Shown here: positions 1-10,700 of the stretch, in pieces
Layout: the number at the start of each line of letters is the position of its first letter
Numbering within the stretch: position 1 is the stretch's first letter
Source: Phlegmacium glaucopus
Taxonomy: Eukaryota > Basidiomycota > Agaricomycetes > Agaricales > Cortinariaceae
DNA: 64,000 nt
Direction of reading: 5' to 3'
Assembly (NCBI GenBank): GCA_015039465.1
Contig: MU130619.1
Span: 277,366-341,365, forward strand
Program-made: the position numbers and the translations under genes
Notes under the pieces: model-generated
Databases searched by the model: none
Told to the model about the DNA's origin: nothing
What the model saw: the letters and a program-made list of their open reading frames with translations, nothing else

Positions 1-1
1 A

Positions 2-796
2 CATACTCGTGATCATCTCATGGGAGTGCGAAGAATGCTTCAACGACCTCAGGAACTCCAGCCTTGGCAATCTCAGCAGAATCACCCACACCAACCTCAT
101 GATGAAGAGACCCCAGATCGTGTCCTTACCCATTATTTCAGCCCTGCTCGCTATTATTGTGTTGAAACTATTGTTGCTCCTTGTGGTGTGATAATTGCAT
201 GGACAAAGTTTGACAAATCTGAATCTCCTACCAAGATCCTTAATTTCCTCAGGACCATTTATCCCACTACTGAATCTCAACCTTCATATGTCTGCATTGA
301 TAAAGCATGCCTAGTTCTGCGGACCAGCATTGCCAATGGATCTTGGGAAGAATGGAAGAAGACAACTCGTTTTATTGTTGACTCCTACCATTATACCAAC
401 CACAAAGCTGCAGATGCTCTATGTGCCAAATACTGTAACCCTTCACCATCTGATGGATCAGCTCCTAACTTGGTAAAATTTGTTAAAGATAAGCATGGTG
501 TGCTTCAGATGCAAAGAGCATTTAACACACAGGTGAGTATTGTACTTTTGATGAAATATTTTGAAACTAACTTGACTTAATAGGTTTGTGAACAATTAAA
601 TGGGTGGATTGGAGGTTTTGAGTCAATTCTTAAATGGATGACTCCTGGAAAGTTCAATTGGTTCTTGCATACCATGCTTTTCCTTCAAACTCAATATGTC
701 CTAAATAAGCAGGAGAAAGCATCAAGACTGGTAGTAGAAGAGCCTGAAGACAATGATGATGCAGATGATGTTGGTGGTGATGGTGGTGATGTTTAG
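2..796 (+). CDS. KDZ-transposase-associated protein (CxC5/CxC6-like), 5'-truncated by window edge
   Basis: The reading frame is open to the left edge, so only the C-terminal part is present. Exon 1 runs to 532, a 51-nt intron occupies 533-583 (GTGAGT...TAG, phase 0), and exon 2 ends at a TAG at 794-796. The translation has the run ARYYCVETIVAPCGVIIAWTK followed by conserved VCIDKACLVLR and FIVDSYHYTNH blocks. I recall these from basidiomycete proteins annotated as 'CxC5/CxC6 like cysteine cluster associated with KDZ transposases'. KDZ (Kyakuja-Dileera-Zisupton) elements are eukaryotic DNA transposons. The tail is acidic (EEPEDNDDADD) and ends in Gly/Asp repeats. No lesion is visible in this part. 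A KDZ-like identity is likely; the exact subfamily is uncertain without the N-terminus. The array and transposon-like terminus just downstream (888-1132) may be the end of the element that carries this gene. Confidence 0.7.
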
Positions 797-887
797 ATAT
801 TCTTTGTAAAAACTTCTTTTCTAGTTGATCACATATAACAATGTAAAGGCCCAATTTTGATGGTATTCCAGCATAAATGAAATAGAG

Positions 888-1132
888 TCTGGCAGAGTCT
901 GCCGGAGTCTACCAGACTCCATCAGACTCTGCCAGACTCTGCCAGACTCCACCAGACTCCACCAGACTCTGCCAGACTCTGCCAGACTCCACCAGACTCC
1001 ACCAGACTCCACCAGACTCCACCAGACTCCACTGGACTCCACTGGACTCCAATGGACTCTGCTGGACTCCACCAGACTCCATCCAGACTCCGCTGGAGTC
1101 CGGCAGAGTATGTGGGGGACTGTAAAGTACAG
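888..1132 (+). mobile_element. Subterminal 10-bp repeat array plus right terminus of a KDZ-type element
   Basis: About 215 bp of near-perfect tandem 10-mers (CCAGACTCCA / CCAGACTCTG variants), some inverted (GGAGTCCGGCAGAG), end in GTGGGGGACTGTAAAGTAC at 1112-1130. The same 21-bp terminus closes elements at 46286-46767 and 43876-44226, where 8-bp target duplications are visible. Here no matching left terminus lies close by. The array is 92 bp downstream of the KDZ-associated gene, so this may be the right end of that autonomous element. The predicted outside 8-mer is ATGTTGTT at 1133-1140, and its partner would lie left of the window. Confidence 0.6.
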
Positions 1133-1700
1133 ATGTTGTTTGTACATGTCATTCGTGTGGTACATCGTCGTACCTCGTTTTCATGTGTCGTCGTCGTCGT
1201 AGGTGTTTGTAGTTTGTACATAACCTATATAATGTGTCAGCAGTGAGTTATAATAAAATAGATAAATAAAATACCCCCCCACCAGGGGGGGGGGGGTTAC
1301 CGTATCATCATTTGTCGTTGTCGTCGTACATGGTGTCGTTGTCATTGTCGTCGTACATGGTGTACGTTGTCGTCGTCATCGTCGTAGGGTTTGTAAATAA
1401 CTATATAACATGTCAGTAGTGGATTAAGATAGAAATAAGATAAAAAAACCCCCTCTAATGAGGGGGGGTTACCATTGTTGTTACGTCGTCGTTTGGGTTT
1501 GTCGTCGTTAGGGTTTGTGGTTGTTCATGTTTGTGGTTGTTTGTGTTTGGGTTTGTCTGTGTTCATTTGTGCTCATTGTTGTTATTGTATGCTGTACGCC
1601 TGTTATAATGTGTTATTAGTGAAATAAAACAGAAATAAAATATAAAATATCCCCCTTGTGAGGGGGGATTACCGTTGCTGGTTGTGGGTGGTCCTTGTTG
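1133..1700. repeat. Three diverged tandem units with C-tract/G-tract hairpins
   Basis: Three units of roughly 180-200 bp follow each other. Each has a GT/TCG-rich stretch, then TATATAA(C/T)GTGT-like sequence, an AATAAAA-rich stretch, a C-run paired with a G-run (cores near 1273-1295, 1450-1468 and 1650-1667), and GTTACC or ATTACC. No coding potential. The function is unknown; they could be internal repeats of a larger transposon. Confidence 0.5.
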
Positions 1701-1954
1701 TTATGGCAGCTATCGAAGTGGGCATTGTCGAAACGGGTGGTGGTAGTGGTGGTAGTGGTGTGAGAAACAAACAATGAGCTCAACAAACAGTGATGACCAC
1801 ATGTGATGTGGTCACATGATCACACCCCGCGCACTAAACAAAATACATGATCTTGATAGCATGCCATTGCCATCAAAGCTTGGTATATTATATAATTTAG
1901 CATAAGTGTATTATTTTTCTAGTGAAGTCAAATGATTGCTTGCAACTCAATTCT

Positions 1955-2245
1955 GCTCAGAATCTGGATTCCATATGGATTCCACTGGAATTTCTATATT
2001 CCATGTGGAATCCATATGGAATCCAGTGGAATAAAGGTGTGGATTCCATGTGGATTCCAGGTGGACATTCCACCATTCCATCACTATTCCATATGAATTC
2101 CATGTGGAATGGAGAGCCCAAAATGAGTGGGATCTCAGCCAAAACATATTCCATATGGATTGATGGAATCCATGTGGAATCCATGTGGAATTAGGTGGAT
2201 TCCATGTGGATTCCATGTGGAATATGGGGGGAGAGTAAAGACCTC
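1955..2245. mobile_element. KDZ-type terminus with ATTCCATRTGG repeat array (left end not found)
   Basis: The segment consists of repeated ATTCCATGTGG / GGAATCCATATGG motifs in both orientations and ends in GGGGGGAGAGTAAAGACCTC at 2226-2245. The reverse complement of that end matches the left terminus of the element at 46286. An outside 8-mer CATGCATG follows at 2246-2253. No clear left terminus is seen, so it is either 5'-degraded or part of a longer element. Confidence 0.5.
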
Positions 2246-2420
2246 CATGCATGCACCTCATGGCTTAGTATCTCTCTCCTCTTAACTACCACCTCCCTCT
2301 GAGCTGAACAAGCTTGAAGTTATATTCTGATTAACCCAACAGTAGCTTACCTCCAAAGCAAGTGTTTAAGAGTTTAAAGATGTTCTATTTATAACTTATG
2401 AGATTCTGACAGGTGACATC

Positions 2421-4451
2421 ATGCCTCCTAAGAAGGCTACTGTCTCCAGGAAAGCTAATGCTCAGAAGGGTGCAAAAGTCTCAGAGGTTACCCCTCAGTT
2501 GGAAACAGATGTCTCTGATCTGCATTCTGAGCTTGAGTCTGCCAACATAGTTATCTTGAGTTTGAGGGCTTCTCTTGCAGAAAATACTTTTCTATGTGAA
2601 TCACTCTTAACTCAGCTTGAGGCTTGTCAAAATAATTCTGTTTGGCTCTCTGATGATCTGGATAGACTCAGAGAGAAATACCAAAAGTTATACCGTGAAG
2701 TGCAAACAGAGCGGCAGGGTCAAGCACGAGGCTTGATGCAAAACTCTGTCTTGAAAGAAAAAATTACTGTGCTGAAAGCCATTAATATGGATATATCTCT
2801 TGAGGTTAAAGAGCATTCTCACATTTCTGCAGAGGCTACCAAGGCTCTTGCAAAATTGCAAGATAGACATGCTTTTATAACAGAGAGAATCTATGGAATG
2901 CCCTCCATTGTACAGCAACTAAGACTGAAATGGCAGTTTTAGCTTTATATGCTCAGGCAATTACACATCCTTATATGAAGGTTGTATGTGCAACTGGAGA
3001 AAAACAAGAAAATATGCTCAATCTTGGTCCATTTCATCAAAGGGTTCAAAATCATATGCAACGCATCATTGGTGATCCTAAATTTCTTCTTGGACCAAAT
3101 GCATCTTATGAAATGGGCTCCTTGGATTGAATGGACTGGAATTCTCCAGAAATTGTCAATGCCATTCAAAAAATGTCACCAGAACTTCCCTACCTGGAGC
3201 CTCTATTGGTTTCATTTTTTAAAGGAGCATCTGAAACTAGTGATGGGCAGGGATTTGGGAAACCCCTGGGGTACAAGGGTAAGGGTAAGGAGGGTCAGGG
3301 TCAGGGTACAGATTTTTTGACCCTTGAAAAACCCTTACCCTTCTGGAGGGGTAGGGTATTTTTGCAAATTTTTATTTCTCTGATATCAGAGTGATCTAAC
3401 TGTTGTGTATCTATAAAATTGACTTTAAATCAGAGAAAAAGCAATCTAAAGAGGCCTCAGTGCTTTCACAACAATCAGTAGCTTAAAATACTAGTCAAAC
3501 CCTCTCTATTTCATTTAAAATCTATTGCTAAACACCTTTAACACCCTGAACATGTTTTAAATAATAGTTACTTTGAAGGCTCCTTTGGATTACAAAGCTT
3601 GAGGAAGGATTTGGACCAAACCCTTGCACTAAACCCTGCTGGGGTTTCTTACCCTCCAACCCCTCAGAAACCCTTACCCTTACCCTCCAAAACCCTTACC
3701 CTCAGCCAAGGGTAAGGGTTTTTGGAGGGTAAGGGTAAGGGTCAGCCTAATTCCACCCTGGGGTTACCCTTGACCATCACTATCTGAAACTTGGAAACAG
3801 TTTACTTCCAAATTTGCATCTGGTGGTTTAATTGATGAGGCAACTGTGGAAGAGAGAGAACTTGCATGGATGCCAGCTACGAATGATGTCAATGAAGGTG
3901 CTCTTGGATCATTCCGTGTTCTACTCCGCCGCCAACCTCAACTGACTCAGCAAGGTTATAATGCTTTATCTATGTTCTTCCGGAATGATACAGAAGCATT
4001 TATGAAGGCAAAATTCACAGAAAAGGAAGACCATTCATTCTTGCGCAGTGAGGCACGTAAAATCAAAGGAGATGAAAAGGAAAAGAAGCTGGAGTATGTG
4101 GATCACAATGAAGCCCATGCTAAACAACAAGCAGCCACCAGGGTCAAAACTAAAGAGAGAAGGCAGAAGGATGAAGAATGGGCAGCTGAAGTCAAAATCA
4201 ACCTCAAAAGAATCACTTTTGCAGATTTGAAAGGCCTAGCTCTGAAGAAGCAATTGAAAATATTCAAGCTTGCTGGAGCACCAAATCTGAAGAAAATAAA
4301 TACAAGTACCAAGGTGGATAACATTAGAAAAGCCCTGATGGATTCAATTCAATTATACAGGCAAGGGGAGTGGGCTCCTACAATGGAGATAGAAGATGGT
4401 ACTGGGGAAGACTTTGCTTGGGAGTCAGAAGATGATGAATCAGACAATTGA
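2421..4451 (+). pseudogene. Coiled-coil protein of an Agaricomycete-expanded family; internally deleted and MITE-disrupted
   Basis: The N-terminus (2421 to about 2880) is a basic leader MPPKKATVSRK followed by about 130 residues of predicted coiled coil. Near 2885 the frame changes and the protein resumes at NLWNALHCTATKTEMAVLAL. In homologs I remember, that block lies several hundred residues further on, so the join looks like an internal deletion. A TGA at 3128-3130 interrupts the frame between GSLD and MDWNSPE. A 545-bp hAT-type MITE (3238-3782) then splits an exon. With one target-site copy removed, the frame runs on into WKQFTSKFASGGLIDEATVEERELAW and a Lys-rich C-terminus ending DDESDN at 4451. 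Function unknown. The family is highly repeated in mushroom genomes and may itself be a transposon gene. A second decayed copy lies at 42380-44560 on the minus strand. Confidence 0.6.
3238..3782. mobile_element. hAT-type MITE, 8-bp TSD TCTGAAAC
   Basis: Terminal inverted repeats are TAGTGATGGGCAGGG on the left and CCCTTGACCATCACTA on the right. The perfect 8-bp target duplication TCTGAAAC is at 3230-3237 and 3783-3790. The 8-bp duplication and TAG...CTA ends fit the hAT superfamily. The interior has no transposase and is dominated by GGGTAAGG / CCTTACCC motifs in both orientations near the two ends. It lies inside an exon of the coiled-coil gene. Confidence 0.85.
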
Positions 4452-4669
4452 GCTAATTTTACCATATAATTACCATTTTTTATGATAAATACAATTCACT
4501 ACATGTTCATATGATGCTATAATACATTTATAATACAAAAAAGATCACCCAAAACAGAGCAGAACTCAGTGAGTAAGCTATGTTTCAAGTGTTTCACACT
4601 TTGTCATGCATTTGGAAGTGTGACATGACGTAACACTGCCAAATCCATAACAGGCATTGCCCACCACCA

Positions 4670-4875
4670 CTAGTAGTATTTTACTTATTATTATTATTAA
4701 CATTAGTAGTATTTACGGCCACTTAACTAGTTACTTATTAATTGTTAGTAGTAGTATTATTATTAGTATTGTGAGTTAGACAAAAGGGAAAGATTTTAAC
4801 ATCTACCGGGAATCGAACACATGACCCATTATGACAAGTCACAGCACTAAAGACCACTATACCATTATTCCATGT
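4670..4875 (-). repeat. tRNA-like / possible SINE remnant (minus strand)
   Basis: Read on the minus strand, TGGTATAGTGGT near 4860 resembles a tRNA A box, and GTGTTCGATTCCCGG near 4808-4822 matches a B box (GGTTCGANTCC type). A clean cloverleaf with paired acceptor ends is not obvious. The sequence continues into AAT/ACT trinucleotide-like tails (4675-4760). That combination suggests a tRNA-derived SINE rather than a working tRNA gene. Confidence 0.4.
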
Positions 4876-4880
4876 ATACA

Positions 4881-5460
4881 TGTTACATTCCGTCACACGT
4901 TACTCCGGTCCGACTCCGACGGAGTTGTTTCCGGTAGTCCGTACTCCGTTCCAGTACTTTCCCTTGTCTCCGACTCTACTCCTCCTACGTCCGACTCCGA
5001 GACTTCTCCGTATCATTCCGACTCTTCCGACGATATCCCAAACCCCTTACCACACCTTTGTCATAACAACTATTTCTTTGTCATCACTTTCCCACTATCA
5101 GTCAGCACACCAGCTATGGATTATTCACCCCAAGAATGCAGGACCTTCCGGGAGCAGAACGCAGCATTTATATTTATATTTTATATTTCGGATGCTATTC
5201 CTTTTATATTTAAGTACTCGAAACTTGTATGTTTTCCTCAGTTCGAATATCGACTTAGTTTCCCACTCTTGGTCTTCCTCTAAGTTCTTTGCAACTTCCG
5301 GTTCCGCTCCGCTCCGTCTTACTCCGAAATTAGGACACGAAGGTTCTGGGTAGCACAGCACATAAGCTGAGGCTAAGTCCTATCCTTTCCGTGACTCCGT
5401 TCCGGTACTCCGTCCGTTACTCTGTCCGAAACTCCGGAATAGAGTTCTCGAACTTAACAA
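4881..5460 (+). mobile_element. Solo LTR, copy 1 of a CTCCG-rich family
   Basis: Starts TGTTACATTCC and ends GAACTTAACA (TG...CA). A short direct repeat TACA is at both flanks (4877-4880 and 5461-5464). The 5' half is rich in ACTCCG/TCCGACTCC motifs. A TATA-like stretch (TATATTTAAGTACTCG) sits near 5206. It matches solo LTRs at 45271-45831 and 41313-41890 (minus) and the LTR 3' part at about 17180-17554. No internal retrotransposon sequence is adjacent. Confidence 0.8.
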
Positions 5461-5483
5461 TACATAAAGAAACTAACAGCGAT

Positions 5484-5949
5484 ATATACCCTTCTCTCCT
5501 GACTAAATAATATATTCTGGCACTTCCTGAAGGGCTACTACCATGTATTTTATACCAAAATGTTCAGAAAAATGAGACAAATCCATTGGTAATAAAATAG
5601 TGATGTTAAACGCACTCTTATACATGTTATATGCAAAATAGTGCAAAATATCCAGTAAAATGATGTGCTCTATGCTTATAAATATGCCTACCATGACATA
5701 TTGTATATCGTTAGAAAGCTACACATTGGGGGAATCTAACCATACTATAAGCATGGGAATATGAGCATTTTTGAAACATTAATACACATAAAGTACATAA
5801 AAGCACACATCAGATGTGTGTTTCACATCACTATTTTATTACCAATGGATTACCCTCATTTTTCTGAACATTTCGGTATAAAATACATGGTAGTAGCCCT
5901 TCAGGAAGTGCCAGAATATATTATTTAGTCAGGAGGGCAGAGTATATAT
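5484..5949. mobile_element. TA-flanked MITE with ~115-bp inverted repeats
   Basis: The block CTCCTGACTAAATAATATAT starting near 5497 is repeated in inverse orientation up to about 5935. The two arms match over roughly 115 bp with only a few differences. Outer ends are TATATACCCTTCTC and GGGCAGAGTATATATA. TA-rich flanks suggest a Tc1/mariner-like non-autonomous element; the exact target duplication cannot be fixed because the flanks are themselves TA repeats. Confidence 0.65.
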
Positions 5950-7095
5950 ATTACAATCAAAAAACTAAGTTAAAGTGATGATATAATTTTTAAGTTCTTC
6001 AAGGAGCTCCAATGCTCCAATGATGATGCAAATAGAGCCCATCACAAATGTGGGTTGTTCTATACTTATCCAACTTGCTTTACCACTTTAACACCACTGT
6101 TGATGACATGAATCTAAATTTTCCAGGGATTGCATTATTTTGTAGATATAACCAATGGTGATATATATCTACGAGCAGGAAGTTGATCGCCAGGGAGTTT
6201 AATGTACAATAAAATCTGTTTAAAACTCTACCCTCGATGAAGGAATGTCTCAGCTGACTAGAAATTATATTGAGCTGATACAGCCCATGTAGACTTCATT
6301 TCAGAAGCTGGTCACAGTGTATAGTAACCTTACATGCTGCTGATAATCTCACAGGCCAATGCTGATCAGGTCTTATGAGGCAGTTGGCAGACCATGCAAG
6401 TGGTGACCAGGATATATAAATCAATTACCAATCATTATACTCACCTGAAAAGGACTTGATATGTTTCGCTGCCGGACCTGGTCAGGCTTTGTCAAATCTT
6501 ATTTTGCCCTATGAGGCTGTCAGGTGCCACAATGCCTGATTGGATGAATTTGATTTTTCAGACAGAGCAGTCGATAAAAAACTATTATTTTGACATTTAT
6601 CTATCAATATCAACCCAATGATAAATTTGATGCATTACCTTGATTTCTCATTGATATCAGTCGAGATACCTCCATTATGAATGAGTATTTTCATGCTTTT
6701 CTCAATTCCCCTTGATCTCCACTATGGGAGAGCTAGATCTCCAATGCAAATTTCAATCCATGATTTTTCTTGATTCTTCTTGAATACCCTAGATTCTAGG
6801 ATGTACAGACATCTGGTCTATTTGAAGCTTAATCATAAATCTAGTTTCTTCGAGGCCAAACAATAATTAAACCAGGCAAACTAAACATTATATATAACTC
6901 TTTCCTCCCAGCACAATCCAATATCTGCATTTTAAGTGTTCCCTCCTGTATGAGAATTTTTTGGTTTCTGTTGGATTATTGTGATGGTCAGCAGTGGATT
7001 GAGAGATATTGCATTATACGCACCTGTTTCTATATGAGCTGCTTTGAAGCTGAAAGCTCTTGGTATGTCTAAAAAGGCTTAGTTTGACACCATGT
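5950..7095. other. AT-rich stretch without recognisable gene
   Basis: No open frame above about 60 codons gives a recognisable product on either strand. No terminal repeats or RNA genes are evident. Probably decayed transposon or intergenic DNA. Confidence 0.5.
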
Positions 7096-7101
7096 AGATG
7101 G

Positions 7102-7424
7102 TTACTCACATACCTTCAAAACATCAGGGGGGAGATTATCAGAAGTATTCCTTGAAGTCAGCGGTGGTTCCCTGTGGATTTTTCTGACACCAGTCCTGTG
7201 AACATAAACTCCTGGAAGCAAATATGAGGAAAAGAAGATCATCAGTAACCGCAATCGCACCTTGCTGTATTTGATATCCCAGGCCGCATTTTTGTGGACT
7301 TTTTTCCAGGAGCCATGGGAGCAGTAGCAATCATTCCACATCCATTGGCAGGGGAATCAGCTTGGCCAACAGAGTTGAGAAACATGCCAGTGGTGTTTGA
7401 ATTTGGGGTTGTTTGCGACACCAT
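7102..7424 (-). pseudogene. Small two-exon gene remnant (unknown family)
   Basis: From 7424 the minus strand reads MVSQTTPNSNTTGMFLNSVG and then a Lys/Pro-rich stretch. An intron with GTGCGATTGC donor and TTCCAG acceptor (about 7215-7262) joins to SLCSQDWCQKNPQGTTADFKEYF. A TGA follows at once. One base over, the frame reads DNLPPDVLK and reaches another GTATGT donor near 7112, so a single-base insertion near 7139 looks likely. The CxxDWC...NPxGTxxDF pattern resembles short conserved blocks I have seen in uncharacterised basidiomycete proteins. No function can be assigned. Confidence 0.4.
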
Positions 7425-7429
7425 CAGAA

Positions 7430-7786
7430 AATCTTATAGAAATAGTACAACTCAGTCTTGAATAAATGGACTATATATTCATATAAGTTGTACCTATAGA
7501 AATAGTACAACTACTAGTTTGTTAATAAGATGTTTGATAGTAAAGTAAAAAGAGTACTAACCTCAGTCTCGAATAAATGGACTGAGGTACTAACTATGAA
7601 GTAGAGGGAAAATATATACTCGAGGATATGAGTGAGTATCTGAGAGTGACGGCTTCATGTGATATGACCAAAATGGTTAGTTACGATCATAGGTTAGAAA
7701 CAAAAGAATATAAGGAAATAAAAGATGGAAGAAATGGAGAGATTTCAAATTATTGGAACGGTGTATGGTTTGTATTATTTCCTACA
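7430..7786 (-). mobile_element. Probable 3' LTR region of the copia element
   Basis: Downstream of the pol stop (minus strand) a purine tract (AGGGGGAG, 7787-7794) precedes TGTAGGAAATAATAC, a plausible LTR start. The segment contains repeated pieces (TATAGAAATAGTACAACT at about 7435 and 7495; GAATAAATGGACT at about 7460 and 7570). The outer end and a matching 5' LTR were not found, so the boundaries are uncertain. Confidence 0.35.
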
Positions 7787-7793
7787 CTCCCCC

Positions 7794-10700
7794 TCAAACC
7801 GTGCAAAGCCCAAGTGCTTTCGCAAAATGCTTGGCCTTGACTGATGGTAACGCTTTGGTAAGCATGTCAGCTGTCATGTCGTCTGTTGGACAGTAGATTA
7901 ACTTGATGGTTCCTGCTTTGATGATGTAGTGAATAAAGTGATAGTGAATATTGATATGCTTGGTGCGTGCGTGATAGTGTCTGTCGTGAGCAAGCGCAAT
8001 TGCGGATTTGTTATTGCAAAATAATGTTGTAGGTATTTCAATCGATCCAAACAATTTGGTGATGGGGCAGCAAAGCCAAACGGCTTCTTTTGCTGCATGG
8101 GTAGCGGCAATGTACTCGGCTTCTGTATTTGACAACATAACAAGCTCCTGTTTCTTCGATGACCAAGACACAGCCCCTCCATCCACCATGAAGACATACC
8201 CCGAAATCGCCCTCCTGTGTTCCTGCGATGCTCCATCTGCATCCACAAATCCAACTAACCCCCTCTCCTCACCACCATAGGTAAGTTCCAGATCCTTAGT
8301 TCCCAACAGATAATGGAAGATTCTCTTTACAGCCTCCCAATGTGCCCACCCAGGATTGTCAGAGAATTGTGCTATGGTTGAGGTCGCAAACACTATGTCG
8401 GGCCTCATTCCCATGGCGGCATACATCAACGAACCCACAGCTTCTCGATAAGGTATGTTCCTCATCTTTGTGATGTCCTCAAGTTTACTAGGTGACTGCG
8501 ATTTTGACAATGGTGCTGAAGGATTGATTGGGATTGACGAGGGTTTGAGGTCATTAAAATTGAACCTTGTTATTATCGAGTCAATATATGCATGTTGAGA
8601 TAGGGACATCATCTTGTTGATGCGATCGCGTGTGATCTTGATACCCAAAAGCCAACTTGCTGGTCCCAAGTCGGTAAGTTTGTACTTCTTGTCCATATCA
8701 ACCTTGAATTTATTAACAAGGACCACAGAGCTTCCAGTTACAAGACAGTCATCGACATGGATGGCCAAAATCACGACCTCATTGCCAATTTTCTTGATGA
8801 AAACACCATGATTGGCCTCGATTCACGTGAATCCCAGCTCAATTAATGCTCAGTGCAATACCTCGTACCAGTTCCTGGCTCCCTGCTTCAACCCATACAG
8901 CGTCTTCAGTAACTTCCACACCCACTGCTTCTGGTCCTTGGTTTCATGACCAACAGGTTGTTCAAGGTAAATTGTTTCGTTTTCTCCAAGAGGACTGTTC
9001 AAGTAGGCTGAATCAAAATCAAAGGTATCAACTGGCCAATTGTTTTGTGCGGCTGTTGCAAGTAGAAGGCGAAACGATGCGAGTTTAGCGACCGGTGCAT
9101 ACATTTTGTAGTAGGCAACTCCGTATATCTGAGTGAATCCTTTAGCAACTAGGTGAGCCTTGTATTTCTCAATTTCTCCAGCTGTGTTCTTCTTGATACA
9201 CAATACCCATTGACAGTCGACAACATTTGCATCTTTGGGACATTCAACAATTTTGTAAGTGCCTGTTTTCTTCAGACCTTCTAATTCTTTCTGAATCACA
9301 TCGTTCCATTTAGGCCAGTCCGAACGCTTACGAGCCTCTTGATACGTCGGTTCTATCCCTTCAGCGCTTCCCATTACGGTTGCCATCGCATAATCCTCAA
9401 TTGATATTTCATCAACATCATCAACCATCAATCCACTCTGCATTCCCTTCGGTAGCAAGCTCTTCGACTTCTCACCAATTACTCCAGCTCCTTCCTTTAA
9501 TAACTTCACATATGTTGACTCTTTTCTGATTCATTTTCCCCTTCCTTCACTTGGTTGGATGGGCTCGATGACATCAGGCTGAGTGATATTTTCATTTGAA
9601 GTTTCGAAATTTGATGTTTCTTGGATAGCTGATGTTTCGGGAATGGATTGGATGATATTGTTGGGTTCTTGCTGCTCGATGACATCAGGTTCTTTCTCCC
9701 CCTCGAGCGGTAAGTGCCCAACATTTATTTCATCATCAACATTGAACTTAACACTTCTTTCAACAGTGACCGTCCTCCTCTCTGGCCAATAAACACAATG
9801 TCCATCCTTGGTTTCAACATCAAACCCCATCCACCTTCCTATTTTCAAACGTCCATTGAGTTTAGAACCACTTGTATCATGAACTCGTACTTTACATCCC
9901 CAAGGCTGAAGTTTCGCAAGATTGGGTTTTCGGCCATTTAGAATTTCATAGGGGGTTGTATTACCCAAGGTACATGTCCAGGTATGGTTCTTGAGGTATA
10001 TGGCATGTGCTGTAGCTTCTGCCCACAGAAATTTTGGCAAGCCGCTTTTGTGTAGCATAGCTCGTACCTTTTCCAGGATTGTTCGATTGAGGCATTCGGA
10101 AACACCATTATGCTCAGGCATATCATGTATGGTAAGTCTTCTCACTGTTCCGGCTTTCTTGAGATGGTTGGAGAACTCCTCGCTTAGGTACTCTCCCCTC
10201 GATCGGAACGAAGACCCTTGATGCGAGCATTGTGTTGGGTGGACAACCAGGCCTTGTAGATTTGATAAAATTCAAAGGTTTCGTCTTTGGTGGAGAGAAA
10301 ATAGATGTTTGTATAGCGGCTGTAGTCGTCTGTGGGGCTGACAATAGTACCGCTTCCAGTGATGTAACTGCACAGAGGTTGTTGAGAAAAGGTGTATTTT
10401 CAAGATTATAAATCTCTACTCAAAACAATCACTCAATCAATACTTTATACAATCTTAATAATGCAAGTTGGGTTTTCTAGAAAGTATAACCTTTCCAATA
10501 TATTGAATTCACTTCAACTAAACACACACAACAACAACAATAATTTGGATCAATTAAAGGATGATCAAACTTGTAAAGTGGTTTTGCAATTTATGGCTTG
10601 CACCAACAATCAGTAGAAGAATTCCTAAGACTTCTCTGATTGATTTACAATTTGTGTACACAAAAGTCCAAGACTTTGTTACAACTTCAACACAATTGCA

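Noticed and set aside
654..854. His-rich minus-strand frame
   Set aside because: It is the antisense of the Gly/Asp-rich tail of the KDZ-associated gene (GATGATGAT repeats), not a gene.
888..1105. CRISPR-like array
   Set aside because: The repeats are contiguous 10-mers without unique spacers, the genome is eukaryotic, and the array ends in a transposon terminus.
821..1221. Minus-strand frames with repeated ESGG/VWWS residues
   Set aside because: They translate the 10-bp transposon iterons; three frames are open only because the repeat has no stops.
1922..2261. Overlapping frames rich in WNP/STWIP on both strands
   Set aside because: Translations of the ATTCCATGTGG array; open on both strands, so repeat-driven.
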